Shown here: piece by piece, positions 9,462 to 19,146 of the stretch
How the letters are laid out: the number at the start of each line of letters is the position of its first letter
How positions within the stretch are numbered: the stretch's first letter is position 1
Assembly: GCA_947501635.1 (NCBI GenBank)
Contig: CANMWT010000002.1
Location: forward strand, 310,001 to 374,000
DNA length: 64,000 nt
Reading direction: 5' to 3'
DNA from: an uncultured Roseobacter sp.
GTDB taxonomy: Bacteria > Pseudomonadota > Alphaproteobacteria > Rhodobacterales > Rhodobacteraceae
The notes under the pieces: generated by a model
Told to the model about the DNA's origin: nothing
Databases searched by the model: none
What the model saw: the letters and a program-made list of their open reading frames with translations, nothing else
Translations under genes and position numbers: made by a program

Positions 9462-10696
9462 TCCAGCGTGAAAAGGGCCATCCGGTCGCGCAGACCGCGC
9501 AGCCGGTATTGGCCCAAAGCAACAAGATCGTCGCGCCGATCCAGTACCGGCTGTGCCACATCTGCCGACACCACGATCTGCTGATCGACATGCCCGCACA
9601 TGCCCGACAGCCGAGCGGTCGTATTGACCGCCGCACCAATAACGGTGAAATCCAGCCGCGTCGCGCCGCCGATATTGCCGTAGAGAACTTCGCCCCGATG
9701 CAGGGCCAGCGTGAACCCCGTCGTAGGCAGGCTGTGTGAACTACGCTCATCATTGATGATCCGCATCGTTTCGCGCAGGGCGACAGTTGCTTCGATGGCG
9801 GCAAGGTTGGCATCGGCACAGGTTGCGATATCGAAGATCGCAAGCATGCCATCGCCCATGAATTTGAGCACGTTGCCGCCATGGGCGTGAACAATGTCGA
9901 CGGCAACCTCGAAATAGGCATTGAGCATGGCGATGATGGCATCGCCCGCCAATTCTTCGGAAAGCTTGGTAAAACCGGAGAGGTCGAAATAACAGATCAC
10001 GGCTTCGCGCCGCTCGACCGAGCCGCGCACAATATCACCCGACAAAACGCGCAACCCCGCATCGCGGCCCAGATAGGTCTCGGCGATGTCTTTCGCCATC
10101 TGGCGGTTGCTTAGCGATTTCAAGGACATCAGCAATGATGGGAGCAACCCCCTGATAGCTTCGAGGTCGCTTTCCGAGTACCCGCCCGCGCCGTCCATGG
10201 TGATCGACATCAGACACCCTTCGGGCAATACCGCCGACGAAGCGTCCAAAACGGTGCGGTTGGGGGTGAAAAACCGCTTGAACAGGATGTAGTCGGTCGC
10301 GCCGCGCGCCCTGAAATCATCGAAGACCGGAAAACTGAACTCGGGTTCGGGATGGTCCAGCCTTTGCCGCAGTTCGTCCGCCTCTATCGTCAACAGATAA
10401 AAGAGCGGGCTTTGAAGCCAGTTTTCAGAATGTGACTCGCGTCTGGGAAAGGCTTCCTGATGGGTGCCTTCCTCCCGCAGCCAGCGGTGCGCGATGCTGC
10501 CGAAGGCTGGATTATTGGTGCGCATCGTCACGTGGATGCGGGTGGCCGCGATGCCCGCATCATTAAGCCCGGTCCCGAAGGCCGACAGCAGCGCGTCAAA
10601 GTCCTGACCGTCAAGCCCGTCCTGCAAAAGCCGGTCGCGCAGCACTTCGAGTTTTGCAAGGTCAGTCTTGCGAGAGAGTGGCGTGTCAGGTGGCAT
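9458..10696 (-). CDS. class III adenylate/guanylate cyclase
   Basis: Protein of 412 residues. The C-terminal half is a class III nucleotidyl cyclase domain that makes cAMP (or cGMP) from the nucleoside triphosphate. Metal-binding Asp residues sit in ICYFDLSGFT and in LKFMGDGMLAIF. DFTVIG and AAVNTTARL contain the base-recognition Asp and the Asn/Arg transition-state residues, so the active site looks complete. The N-terminal 200 residues have no recognised sensor domain and no membrane segment, so the enzyme is probably cytosolic. It has its own start (ATG at 10696). Its stop shares the tetranucleotide CTAG with the stop of the convergent BciB-like gene. Confidence 0.93.
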   Translation of the reverse strand: MPPDTPLSRKTDLAKLEVLRDRLLQDGLDGQDFDALLSAFGTGLNDAGIAATRIHVTMRTNNPAFGSIAHRWLREEGTHQEAFPRRESHSENWLQSPLFYLLTIEADELRQRLDHPEPEFSFPVFDDFRARGATDYILFKRFFTPNRTVLDASSAVLPEGCLMSITMDGAGGYSESDLEAIRGLLPSLLMSLKSLSNRQMAKDIAETYLGRDAGLRVLSGDIVRGSVERREAVICYFDLSGFTKLSEELAGDAIIAMLNAYFEVAVDIVHAHGGNVLKFMGDGMLAIFDIATCADANLAAIEATVALRETMRIINDERSSHSLPTTGFTLALHRGEVLYGNIGGATRLDFTVIGAAVNTTARLSGMCGHVDQQIVVSADVAQPVLDRRDDLVALGQYRLRGLRDRMALFTLD

Positions 10697-10716
10697 CGGC
10701 TCTCCCTCTTCCGACC

Positions 10717-12609
10717 TTACCCTTTGGCATAGCCTATGGTCTGCAGCGCTTCCTTGATCTCATCCAGAATGGCCGGGTCGTCAATCGTCGCGGGCATTTT
10801 GAACTCCTGATTGTCGGCAATCTTGACCACGGTGGCCCGCAGGATCTTGCCCGAGCGTGTTTTGGGCAGGCGGTCTACCACAAGCGCGCTTTTGAAAGCG
10901 GCGACGGGGCCGATCTTGTCACGGATCAGTTTGACGCATTCGGTCGTGATCTCGGCGTGGGGGCGGTTCACGCCGGTGGTCAGACAGACCAGACCCAGCG
11001 GCGATTGCCCCTTGAGCGTGTCACTGACACCCACGACGGCGCATTCCGCGACATCAGGGTGGCTGGCAAGCACTTCTTCCATGGCACCTGTCGACAACCG
11101 GTGGCCCGCCACGTTGATCACGTCATCGGTGCGCGCCATGATGTAGAGGTATCCGTCCTCGTCGATCATGCCCGCATCGCCGGTTTCGTAATAGCCGGGG
11201 AAAGCGTTCAGGTAGCTTTTTTTGAAGCGGTCCGTGGCATTCCACAAGGTTGGGAGCGTGCCCGGTGGCAGGGGCAGTTTCACGGCGATGGCCCCAAGCT
11301 CTCCGGGCTTCATCGGATGGCCGGCCTCGTCAAGGATCTGCACGTCATAACCGGGCATCGCAACGGTAGGTGAGCCGATTTTCACGGGCAGAGCCTCCAG
11401 TCCAGCGGGGTTGCCGGCGATGGTCCAGCCGGTTTCGGTCTGCCACCAGTGGTCATAGACAGGCACGCCCAAGAGATCGGCAGCCCATTCGATGGTATCG
11501 GGATCGGCCCGTTCGCCAGCAAGATAGAGCGCACGCAGGCCGCTGAGATCGTATTTCTGCCGCTCCAGCCCTTTCGGGTCCTCGCGCTTGACCGCACGGA
11601 TGGCCGTGGGCGCGGTAAAGAAGCTGCGGACGTTGTGTTCGGAAATCACCCGCCAGAATGTGCCTGCGTCCGGTGTGCCCACGGGCTTGCCTTCAAAGAC
11701 GATGGTAGTGTTGCCGTGAATGAGCGGGCCGTAGCAGATATAGCTGTGGCCCACGACCCAGCCCACGTCTGAGGCCGCCCAGAAGACGTCGCCGGGGTCG
11801 ACGTTGTAGATGTTTTTCATGGTCCAGTTCAGCGCCACCAGATGCCCTGCGGTGGGGCGCACCACACCCTTTGGTGCGCCTGTGGTGCCTGAGGTATACA
11901 GGATGTAAGCAGGGTGGTTGCCTTCGACGGCGACGCAATCGGCAGGTGGGACACCTTCCTGTGCGGCGTGCCAGTCCAGATCGCGCCCCGGGATCAATTT
12001 GGCGGTTTCCTGTTCTCGCTGCAGGATCAGGCAGACCTCGGGCTTGTGGTCGGCCATTTCGATGGCCCCGTCGAGCAGCGGTTTGTAATGCACCACGCGC
12101 CCTGGCTCTACCCCGCAGGACGCAGCGAGGATCGCTCGTGGCTGACAGTCGTCGATGCGCACGGCAAGCTCGTTCGCGGCAAATCCGCCAAACACCACGG
12201 AGTGGATCGCACCAATCCGTGCGCAGGCCAGCATTGCCTCAAGCGCTTCGGGCACCATCGGCATGTAGATGATGACCCGGTCTCCCTTGGTCACGCCTTG
12301 TGCCGCCAGTGCGCCTGCCAAAGAGGCCACACGCGTTTGCAGTTCTACATAGGAAATCGTTTGTTTTGCGCCGGTTATCGGGCTGTCGTAGATGATGGCT
12401 GCTTGCTCTCCACGCCCGGCAATGACGTGTCTGTCGACTGCGTTGTAGCAACTGTTGACCAGCCCGTCGGCGAACCATTCGTACATGTGATCGCCACGAT
12501 CAAAGAGCGCTTTCGAAGGCTTTTTATTCCAGTCTATCGCCTCGGCGGCCTGCATCCAGAATGCTTCCGGGTCCGCGAGGCTTGCGTTGTAGATATCTTG
12601 ATATGTCAT
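10717..12609 (-). CDS. prpE: propionyl-CoA synthetase
   Basis: AMP-forming ligase of 630 residues that activates propionate (and less well acetate) to the CoA ester. The N-terminus (YNASLADPEAFW, then IDWNKKPS) is typical of PrpE rather than Acs. The P-loop motif YTSGTTGAPKGVVRP and the C-terminal PKTRSGKILRATV, carrying the catalytic Lys that is commonly acetylated, are intact. It lies upstream of the cyclase gene in the same direction with a 20-base gap, so the two may share a transcript. No methylcitrate-cycle or propionyl-CoA carboxylase gene is next to it. Confidence 0.95.
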   Translation of the reverse strand: MTYQDIYNASLADPEAFWMQAAEAIDWNKKPSKALFDRGDHMYEWFADGLVNSCYNAVDRHVIAGRGEQAAIIYDSPITGAKQTISYVELQTRVASLAGALAAQGVTKGDRVIIYMPMVPEALEAMLACARIGAIHSVVFGGFAANELAVRIDDCQPRAILAASCGVEPGRVVHYKPLLDGAIEMADHKPEVCLILQREQETAKLIPGRDLDWHAAQEGVPPADCVAVEGNHPAYILYTSGTTGAPKGVVRPTAGHLVALNWTMKNIYNVDPGDVFWAASDVGWVVGHSYICYGPLIHGNTTIVFEGKPVGTPDAGTFWRVISEHNVRSFFTAPTAIRAVKREDPKGLERQKYDLSGLRALYLAGERADPDTIEWAADLLGVPVYDHWWQTETGWTIAGNPAGLEALPVKIGSPTVAMPGYDVQILDEAGHPMKPGELGAIAVKLPLPPGTLPTLWNATDRFKKSYLNAFPGYYETGDAGMIDEDGYLYIMARTDDVINVAGHRLSTGAMEEVLASHPDVAECAVVGVSDTLKGQSPLGLVCLTTGVNRPHAEITTECVKLIRDKIGPVAAFKSALVVDRLPKTRSGKILRATVVKIADNQEFKMPATIDDPAILDEIKEALQTIGYAKG

Positions 12610-12716
12610 GGCTTTTTGTCCCCCTCACGCCGTGTTGCGCCATGGTTACGCCTGCCAAAACGGGAGAGCAACCCCGCTCTATGCCGCAGGGTAGCATCGG
12701 GCCGGAAGACACCGGC

Positions 12717-12750
12717 AAAACGCGTCAGGCGCACAGGTGCCTGAAGCGTT
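12717..12750 (-). terminator. terminator after the small lipoprotein gene
   Basis: An inverted repeat pairs 12719-12730 with 12739-12750 (eleven pairs and one mismatch) around an 8-base loop. On the minus strand it is followed by TTTT. It lies between the lipoprotein stop and the prpE start. Confidence 0.75.
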
Positions 12751-12768
12751 GAAGGACCGCGGAACGAT

Positions 12769-13059
12769 CTAGAACCTGTCGTTCATGCCGCCGAATTGGT
12801 AGTTGTTGACCAGAGTTTCAGCGGCGCGTTCACAGTCATTGGGGCTGTCGATACGGCAGGTCGCGGAAACCCCGCGGTAGACCACACTGGTTTGTTCGTA
12901 CCGGCCTTGCGGACCATCCAGCGTGCGCTGTCGGACCTGATAGCGTTCACCGGCGTTAAAACCTCTTTCGATCACTGCTGTGGATGTTTTTTCATCTACA
13001 ACGGTTGCACAAGCACTGAGTGCCAGGGCGGCGGCGGGCAGCAGATAAGTCCATTTCAT
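12769..13059 (-). CDS. small predicted lipoprotein
   Basis: A 96-residue protein with a lipoprotein signal peptide; the lipobox LSAC places the modified Cys at residue 17. The mature part contains two further Cys (TCRIDSPNDC) that could form a disulfide and ends in NNYQFGGMNDRF. No family is recognised. The start at 13059 is chosen because AGGAG lies 7-8 bases before the ATG and the signal peptide begins there; the longer open frame to 13137 adds unlikely residues. It is a single gene with its own terminator. Confidence 0.8.
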   Translation of the reverse strand: MKWTYLLPAAALALSACATVVDEKTSTAVIERGFNAGERYQVRQRTLDGPQGRYEQTSVVYRGVSATCRIDSPNDCERAAETLVNNYQFGGMNDRF

Positions 13060-13164
13060 AATATCACTCCTGTCATTCCGTTGTGACACAGAATAGGGCG
13101 TCAGAACAGGTGCGACACCGTTTTTCGCTTGCTTCACGCATAGTTGACGTCAAGTTACGGGCAG

Positions 13165-15438
13165 CTAGCCGTAGTGCGCAACCGGTGTGCCCGCGATGGC
13201 GGACATATTGAGCAGGCCGCGTGCGGTGATGGAAGGGGACACGATATGCGCGTGATTTCCCATGCCCATCAGGATGGGTCCCACTTCGAGCCCGCCACCT
13301 TTCATCTTGAGGATGTTGCGCACGCCTGAGGCCGCATCCGCATGGGCAAAGACCAGCACATTGGCCGCGCCTTCCATCCGGTTGCCGGGCAATATCCTGT
13401 CGCGCAACTCAGCATCCAGTGCGGTGTCGATGTTCATCTCGCCTTCGTAGCAGAAGTCGTACCCGCCCGCGTCGAGCAGGCGGATCGCGCCGCGCAGACG
13501 TCCGCCGGTTCCTTCGCCTTTGTTGCCGAATTGCGATTGCGAGCAAAAGGCGATTTTGGGTTCTATGCCAAACCGGCGCACGTGGCGTGCGCAGCCGATG
13601 GCGATTTCGGCGATCTCCTCGGCGCTTGGGTGCAGATGCACCTGCGTGTCGGCGATAAACAGTGGGCCGTCTTCAAGGATCATCATGGACAGCGCACCCA
13701 CCGGATGCAGCGCGTCATTGCCGAGTATCTGCTTGATGTAATTGAGGTGCCAGCTGAATTCGCCGAATGTGCCGCAAATCAGGCTGTCAGCTTCTTGGCG
13801 GTGCACCATAACGGCGCCGATCGCGGTTGTGTTCGTACGCATGATCGCCCGCGCCAGATCGGGCGTAACCCCATGGCGCGCGCGCAAAGCGTGGTAGCTT
13901 TCCCAATAATCCCGGTAGCGCGGGTCGTTTTCGGGGTTCACAAATTCCACATCATCACCAAGGCTGATTGTCAGCCCGGCCTTTTCGATGCGCATTTGCA
14001 TGACTTCGGGGCGCCCGATGAGAATGGGGCTCTCGGATGTTTCTTCGAGCATGGCCTGACTGGCGCGCAGCACCCGTTCGTCTTCGCCCTCGGCAAAAAC
14101 GATGCGGCGCGGCGACTGGCGGGCGGCCTGAAACACCGGTCGCATCAGAAGTGCGGATTTGAATACCGAACTGTCCAGCCGTTGCCTGTAAGCCTGCAGG
14201 TCGTCGATGGGACGGGTCGCGACGCCTGTGTCCATCGCTGCTTTGGCCACGGCGGAAGAGACGATGCCCACAAGCCGCGGATCGAAAGGTTTTGGGATCA
14301 GGTAGTCGGCCCCGAATGTCATTTCTTCGCCCTTGTAGGCGGCGGCAGCTTCGGCGGATGTGGTTGCGCGTGCCAATGCGGCGATCCCGTCGATGCAGGC
14401 CAGTTGCATTTCATCGTTGATCGTCGTGGCACCGACATCGAGCGCGCCGCGAAAGATGAAGGGGAAGCACAGGACGTTGTTGACCTGATTTGGAAAATCC
14501 GACCGCCCCGTCGCGATGATCGCATCCGGCGACACCTCGCGGACCAGATCGGGCAGGATTTCCGGGGTGGGGTTCGCCAGCGCAAAGATGACCGGTCTCT
14601 GAGCCATGCGTTTGACCATCTCGGGTTTGAGAACACCGGGCCCGGACAACCCCAGAAAGAGATCGGCGCCGTCAATCACGTCATCCAGAGTGCGCAGTTC
14701 GGTGCGTTGCGCGAACTCGGATTTGATGGGGTTCATATCAACCTCGCGCCCTTCGTAGACGAGGCCGTGGATATCGCAAAGCCAGACGTTTTCGCGCTTT
14801 ACCCCCAGTTTGAGCAGCATGTTGAGGCAGGCGATGCCGGCAGCGCCACCACCGGTCGAGACGATCTTGATGTCTTCGAATTTCTTGCCCGCCACGTGTA
14901 GCGCGTTTGTGGCGGCCGCACCCACGACGATTGCCGTGCCGTGCTGGTCGTCGTGAAACACGGGGATATTCATCCGCTCACGGCAAATCCGTTCAACGGT
15001 AAAGCAATCGGGCGCCTTGATGTCTTCGAGGTTCACGGCCCCGAAGCTGGGTTCCAGTGCGCAGACGATATCGGCAAGCTTTTCAGGGTCGGGCTGGTCC
15101 ACTTCAATGTCAAAGCAGTCGATACTGGCGAATTTCTTGAACAGAACGGCCTTGCCTTCCATCACCGGTTTCGAGGCCAGAGCACCGATGTTGCCAAGGC
15201 CAAGCACGGCAGAGCCATTGGTGACCACAGCCACCAGATTGGCGCGCGAGGTGTAGAGTGCGGCCGTCGACGGGTCTTCTTTGATTTCGAGGCAGGCTTC
15301 CGCGACGCCGGGGGAATAGGCGCGGGCCAGATCACGTCCGTTCGCAAGTGGTTTCGTCGCACGGATTTCCAGCTTGCCCGGTTTCGGAAAGGCGTGATAG
15401 TCCAGCGCGGCCTGCCGCAGGTTGGGTGTGTCCGACAT
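13165..15438 (-). CDS. maeB: NADP-dependent malic enzyme with phosphotransacetylase-like domain
   Basis: Decarboxylates malate to pyruvate with NADP+. The 757 residues follow the MaeB layout: malic-enzyme N-terminal domain ([31 protein letters not shown]), NAD(P)-binding domain ([15 protein letters not shown]), then from about residue 430 a phosphate-acetyltransferase-like domain ([14 protein letters not shown]) that is regulatory rather than catalytic in studied homologues. GGGGAG lies 9 bases before the ATG at 15438. A perfect 24-bp palindrome at 15461-15484, 23 bases upstream of the start, suggests direct control by a dimeric repressor or activator. Confidence 0.96.
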   Translation of the reverse strand: MSDTPNLRQAALDYHAFPKPGKLEIRATKPLANGRDLARAYSPGVAEACLEIKEDPSTAALYTSRANLVAVVTNGSAVLGLGNIGALASKPVMEGKAVLFKKFASIDCFDIEVDQPDPEKLADIVCALEPSFGAVNLEDIKAPDCFTVERICRERMNIPVFHDDQHGTAIVVGAAATNALHVAGKKFEDIKIVSTGGGAAGIACLNMLLKLGVKRENVWLCDIHGLVYEGREVDMNPIKSEFAQRTELRTLDDVIDGADLFLGLSGPGVLKPEMVKRMAQRPVIFALANPTPEILPDLVREVSPDAIIATGRSDFPNQVNNVLCFPFIFRGALDVGATTINDEMQLACIDGIAALARATTSAEAAAAYKGEEMTFGADYLIPKPFDPRLVGIVSSAVAKAAMDTGVATRPIDDLQAYRQRLDSSVFKSALLMRPVFQAARQSPRRIVFAEGEDERVLRASQAMLEETSESPILIGRPEVMQMRIEKAGLTISLGDDVEFVNPENDPRYRDYWESYHALRARHGVTPDLARAIMRTNTTAIGAVMVHRQEADSLICGTFGEFSWHLNYIKQILGNDALHPVGALSMMILEDGPLFIADTQVHLHPSAEEIAEIAIGCARHVRRFGIEPKIAFCSQSQFGNKGEGTGGRLRGAIRLLDAGGYDFCYEGEMNIDTALDAELRDRILPGNRMEGAANVLVFAHADAASGVRNILKMKGGGLEVGPILMGMGNHAHIVSPSITARGLLNMSAIAGTPVAHYG

Positions 15439-15460
15439 TCTGTATTTCTCCCCTTGGTTT

Positions 15461-15484
15461 GGGTAGTTTAACGTTAAACTACCC
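15461..15484. promoter_or_regulatory. perfect 24-bp palindrome upstream of maeB (candidate operator)
   Basis: The left arm GGGTAGTTTAAC is followed directly by its exact reverse complement. The centre AACGTT is of the type bound by LacI- and TetR-family dimers. It lies between divergent maeB (start 15438) and the membrane protein (start 15613), so it could control either or both. Confidence 0.7.
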
Positions 15485-15612
15485 TATGCAGCCGCTTGAG
15501 ACCCACCGCATAGTTGACCCTTGGGCAAGTGTACAGTGGGTGTTTACAATTGCATCTGGCAGATTAATGATCCGGGCATCAAAAGCGAGCCCAAAAGCAG
15601 CGGAGCGCAGCC

Positions 15613-16281
15613 ATGAACCATCAACCAGACGCACCACCGGCTTCGGACAGCGCCGTCAGCCTGATGCGCGCCTTTCTTTTGTGTTCGGCACTGATTGCGG
15701 TTTTCATTGCTGTCGATCTGGCCTTTTTCGCTGATGGCAAGTCTTTCAAACGCGAAGGCGGCGGATTGGAGAACGCCTCTGCCGTTCTTTATGTCGTGGC
15801 GGCGGTGGTCTTTTTCGTCACGGCACCGGCGCGTGTTTGGCCGCGGCTTTTTCATGTGCCGGCCCTGATGGTGCTTTTCGCGATGCGCGAAATGGATTTC
15901 GACAAGGCGTTCACGCCTGCGGGCGTATTGTCGCTGCGGCTTTACAGTGGTGACGCGCCGCTGACGACCAAGCTGATTGCAGGCGCTGTCGCGGTTTTTG
16001 CGGTCTATGTCATTTTACGCAACGTGTGGTTCGGAGTGCGCAGCGGATGGCAGGCATTGCTCGCGGGCAGGCTTTGGCCCTGGTTTGCGATACTAGCCGG
16101 AGCGTTGGTTGTCGCGACAAAATCCGTGGACGGGCTTGGCCGCAAACTGCTTGATGTGGGTATTGTCATCTCTGATGACTTGGATGCGGCAGCGTCGCTT
16201 TGGGAGGAAGTGGGCGAGGTGTTTATCCCGGTCTGTGCCATTCTGGCCATTCTGGCCTGCTGGCGGGGGGCGCGGGCGTGA
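15613..16281 (+). CDS. integral membrane protein of unknown function
   Basis: A 222-residue protein with about five hydrophobic segments: residues 18-40, 56-74, about 120-140 (GAVAVFAVYVILRNVWF), about 154-172, and 203-218. Between segments are a conserved-looking AMREMDFDKAF stretch and an acidic cytosolic or periplasmic loop (SDDLDAAASLWEEVGEVF). I do not recognise the family. Its stop overlaps the GTG start of the VOC/cupin gene (GTGA), indicating translational coupling. The 24-bp palindrome at 15461 lies upstream. Confidence 0.8.
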   Translation: MNHQPDAPPASDSAVSLMRAFLLCSALIAVFIAVDLAFFADGKSFKREGGGLENASAVLYVVAAVVFFVTAPARVWPRLFHVPALMVLFAMREMDFDKAFTPAGVLSLRLYSGDAPLTTKLIAGAVAVFAVYVILRNVWFGVRSGWQALLAGRLWPWFAILAGALVVATKSVDGLGRKLLDVGIVISDDLDAAASLWEEVGEVFIPVCAILAILACWRGARA

Positions 16282-17366
16282 CTGACATAAAAGCCGAAGT
16301 TCGCCTGCCCACGCACGAATTGCGCGACGATATTCCGTTTTTCACCAAGGTTCTGGGGATGCGTATGGATATGATTTATCCTGCGGATGATCCGTCTGTT
16401 GCGGTGTTTTCCGGTCATGGGTTGCGGGTGCGGGTGGAAAAGGACGCACCCGACCCACCGGGCACGATCCGCATACTGACCGACACGCCGGATACTTTTG
16501 CCGAGGGCCGGACCGAGCTTGTGGCGCCCAATGGCACGCGGGTCGAGATCGTGCCGCTGAATGCGCCGCTGGTGATGCCGGACACGGTGCACAGCTTTGT
16601 GGTGCGCCGCCTTGCAGATCAGGCGCCGTGGATCATAGGGCGCGCCGGCATGCATTACCGCGATCTGATCCCCGACCGTCTGGGCGGGTCGATTATCGCC
16701 AGCCATATCCGCATTCCCGACGGCGGCCCGGTGCCGGACATGGTGCATTACCACACCGTCGGGTTTCAGCTGATCTTTTGTTACCGGGGCTGGGTTGATC
16801 TGGTCTACGAGGATCAGGGCGATCCCTTCCGGCTCCATGCTGGCAACTGCGTGATCCAGCCGCCGGAAATCCGCCATCGGGTGCTTTATGCCTCGGACAA
16901 TATCGAGGTGATCGAGATCGGCGTGCCTGCTGAACATGTCACCACCATCGACCACGACATGACACTGCCGAACGGCCCTGCAAACCCCGACCGAGTATTT
17001 CAGGGACAGCGTTTTGTGCATCATAAGGCGGATGAAGCCATATGGGCGCCGTTTCGCATGCCCGGTTTTCAAAGCCGCGATACCACCATTGCCGAACATA
17101 CGGGCAATGTCGCCGGTGTTCATGTTGTCCGACCCAAAACGGGGCAGGGCACTGATTGGACAGCGCATGACGCCGATATTCTTTTCACCTTCGTGATGGC
17201 GGGGACCATGACCCTTGAAGGCGAAGGGCGCGAACCTTACCGCTTGGCGCCGGGAGATGCCTTTGTCATTCCGCCGTCGATGCGCGTCCGCTACGCGGAA
17301 GTGTCCGACGATCTTGAATTGTTGGAGGTGTCTTTGCCTGGCTGCTTTGACACCCGCGCGGGCTGA
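16278..17366 (+). CDS. VOC / double-cupin fusion protein
   Basis: A 362-residue protein. Residues 1 to about 95 resemble a glyoxalase/VOC unit (RDDIPFFTKVLGMRMDM...). Two cupin domains follow, one around 150-235 (VHYHTVGFQ ... PPEIRHRVLYA) and one around 265-355 (ILFTFVMAGTMTLEGEG ... VIPPSMRVRYA). The first cupin keeps His residues suited to metal binding; the second has few, so it may be structural. The reaction is unknown. I chose the GTG at 16278 because it overlaps the previous stop; the frame opens at 16200. It precedes cdd by 78 bases. Confidence 0.78.
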   Translation: MTDIKAEVRLPTHELRDDIPFFTKVLGMRMDMIYPADDPSVAVFSGHGLRVRVEKDAPDPPGTIRILTDTPDTFAEGRTELVAPNGTRVEIVPLNAPLVMPDTVHSFVVRRLADQAPWIIGRAGMHYRDLIPDRLGGSIIASHIRIPDGGPVPDMVHYHTVGFQLIFCYRGWVDLVYEDQGDPFRLHAGNCVIQPPEIRHRVLYASDNIEVIEIGVPAEHVTTIDHDMTLPNGPANPDRVFQGQRFVHHKADEAIWAPFRMPGFQSRDTTIAEHTGNVAGVHVVRPKTGQGTDWTAHDADILFTFVMAGTMTLEGEGREPYRLAPGDAFVIPPSMRVRYAEVSDDLELLEVSLPGCFDTRAG

Positions 17367-17444
17367 TGCGTTCCGGGCCAAATCGCTTGCATTCCGTCGC
17401 GCGGGGCGACACGCTGTCGGGTGTGATATCAAACAGGAGCGCCA

Positions 17445-17834
17445 ATGTCGCTGAAAGAGGCCGCCCGGGCCGTGCGTGAAAATGCGCATGCGCCATACTC
17501 GAATTTCAAGGTCGGTGCCGCGCTGCGCGCGCGCAGCGGCGCGGTCTTTGTCGGCTGCAACGTCGAGAATGTGGCCTATCCCGAAGGAACCTGCGCCGAG
17601 GCGGGCGCAATTGCAGCGATGGTCGCCGCTGGGGAGACGGAGATCACCGAAGCCTATGTGATCGCGGGATCGCCAACACCGGTCAGTCCCTGTGGCGGTT
17701 GTCGTCAGAAGCTGGCAGAGTTTGCCGCAGCAGACGTGCCTGTGACCATGGCGACGACCAGTGGCGTTGAACAGCGCACCACCGTCGGGGCCTTGTTGCC
17801 GGGCGAATTCAACGCAGATCATTTGGGCGGCTGA
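17445..17834 (+). CDS. cdd: cytidine deaminase
   Basis: Deaminates cytidine and deoxycytidine to uridine and deoxyuridine. The 129 residues match the small homotetrameric form. Zinc ligands are visible in CAEAGAI (Cys, with catalytic Glu) and PCGGCRQ (two Cys). CAGGAG precedes the ATG at 17445. It is the first gene of the salvage run cdd-deoA-deoB-upp, with deoA starting two bases after its stop. Confidence 0.96.
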   Translation: MSLKEAARAVRENAHAPYSNFKVGAALRARSGAVFVGCNVENVAYPEGTCAEAGAIAAMVAAGETEITEAYVIAGSPTPVSPCGGCRQKLAEFAAADVPVTMATTSGVEQRTTVGALLPGEFNADHLGG

Positions 17835-17835
17835 G

Positions 17836-19146
17836 ATGACTGACGCACGTTCTGTCCTGTCGCGCTTGCGGCACGAGTTGCCGCTGTCTCCGGACCATAT
17901 GACATGGGTAGCGGAAGCGCTCGCGGATGGCGCGCTGAGTGATGCGCAGGCGGGTGCCTTTGCTATGGGGGTTTGCGCGCGTGGACTACAGGAGCCTGAA
18001 CGCGTGGCGCTGACACTGGCCATGCGCGACAGTGGCCGGGTTTTTGACTGGGCGCTTGACGGGCCGGTGCTGGATAAGCACTCAACCGGCGGGGTCGGCG
18101 ATTGTGTCTCACTGGTGCTCGCGCCTGCTTTGGCGGCGTGTGGGGCCTATGTGCCGATGATCTCGGGGCGGGGTCTGGGCCATACAGGCGGCACACTTGA
18201 CAAGCTAGAGGCCATTCCGGGATTTGTGACCGAACTGGATGAGGCGCGCTTTCGTCAGGTGGTTGGCGACGCTGGCTGTGCCATCGTGGGGGCCAGCGCC
18301 GATATCGCTCCGGCGGACAAACGTTTGTATGCGGTGCGCGACGTCACTGCGACAGTGGACAGTCTTGATCTGATAACTGCGTCCATTCTGTCCAAAAAGC
18401 TTGCTGGCGGGCTGGACGGTCTGGTGCTGGACGTCAAGGTTGGCAGTGGCGCTTTCATGAAGGACATGGCGGCGGCAGACGCGTTGGCCAAGGCTCTGGT
18501 GCGCACGGCCAATGCGGCGGGCTGTAAAACAAGCGCGGTCATCAGCGACATGAGCCAGCCGCTGGTGCCAAGCCTTGGTAATGCGCTTGAAGTCGCCGAG
18601 GTCATGCATGTGCTCGCAGGTCATGCGCAGGGTCCACTGGTAGAGCTTTGTGCAGCGCTGGGGGGCGTTGTGCTGGCGGATGCGGGGCTTGCGGAAGACG
18701 TGCAGGCAGGCGCGGACGCAATTGTGGCCGCGATCCGTGATGGCGCGGCTGCGGAGCGTTTTGGACGAATGGTGTCGATGATGGGTGGGCCGGTGCACTT
18801 CGTCGACAACTGGCAGCGGTTCCTGCCCGAAGCCACGGTCGTGCGTGAGGTGACGGCACAAACCGGCGGCTATGTCAGCGCAATTGACGGTGAAGCGCTG
18901 GGGTTGGCGGTCGTTACTTTGGGGGGGGGACGCCGTGTTGAGACTGATGCGATTGATCCGGCGGTAGGTATGGGACAGGTGGTGCGGCTCGGCCAGCAGG
19001 TGCAGAAAGGCCAGCCACTGGCGGTGGTTCACGCCGCGCGCCCCGATGCTGCCGACCGCGCTGCGCGCGCCGTGCGTGCCGCGATTACTGTATCGCCCGA
19101 AACGCTGGAGGCCGTGCCCGCGCTGATCCACAGCAGGGTGGATTGA
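17836..19146 (+). CDS. deoA: thymidine phosphorylase
   Basis: Splits thymidine (and deoxyuridine) with phosphate to free base and deoxyribose 1-phosphate. The 436 residues carry the family signature SGRGLGHTGGTLDKLEAIPG and the phosphate-site KHSTGGVGD. The start is the ATG at 17836 just after the cdd stop; an upstream TTG in the frame would run back into cdd. Its stop overlaps the deoB start (TGATG). Product deoxyribose 1-phosphate is the substrate of the next enzyme. Confidence 0.96.
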   Translation: MTDARSVLSRLRHELPLSPDHMTWVAEALADGALSDAQAGAFAMGVCARGLQEPERVALTLAMRDSGRVFDWALDGPVLDKHSTGGVGDCVSLVLAPALAACGAYVPMISGRGLGHTGGTLDKLEAIPGFVTELDEARFRQVVGDAGCAIVGASADIAPADKRLYAVRDVTATVDSLDLITASILSKKLAGGLDGLVLDVKVGSGAFMKDMAAADALAKALVRTANAAGCKTSAVISDMSQPLVPSLGNALEVAEVMHVLAGHAQGPLVELCAALGGVVLADAGLAEDVQAGADAIVAAIRDGAAAERFGRMVSMMGGPVHFVDNWQRFLPEATVVREVTAQTGGYVSAIDGEALGLAVVTLGGGRRVETDAIDPAVGMGQVVRLGQQVQKGQPLAVVHAARPDAADRAARAVRAAITVSPETLEAVPALIHSRVD

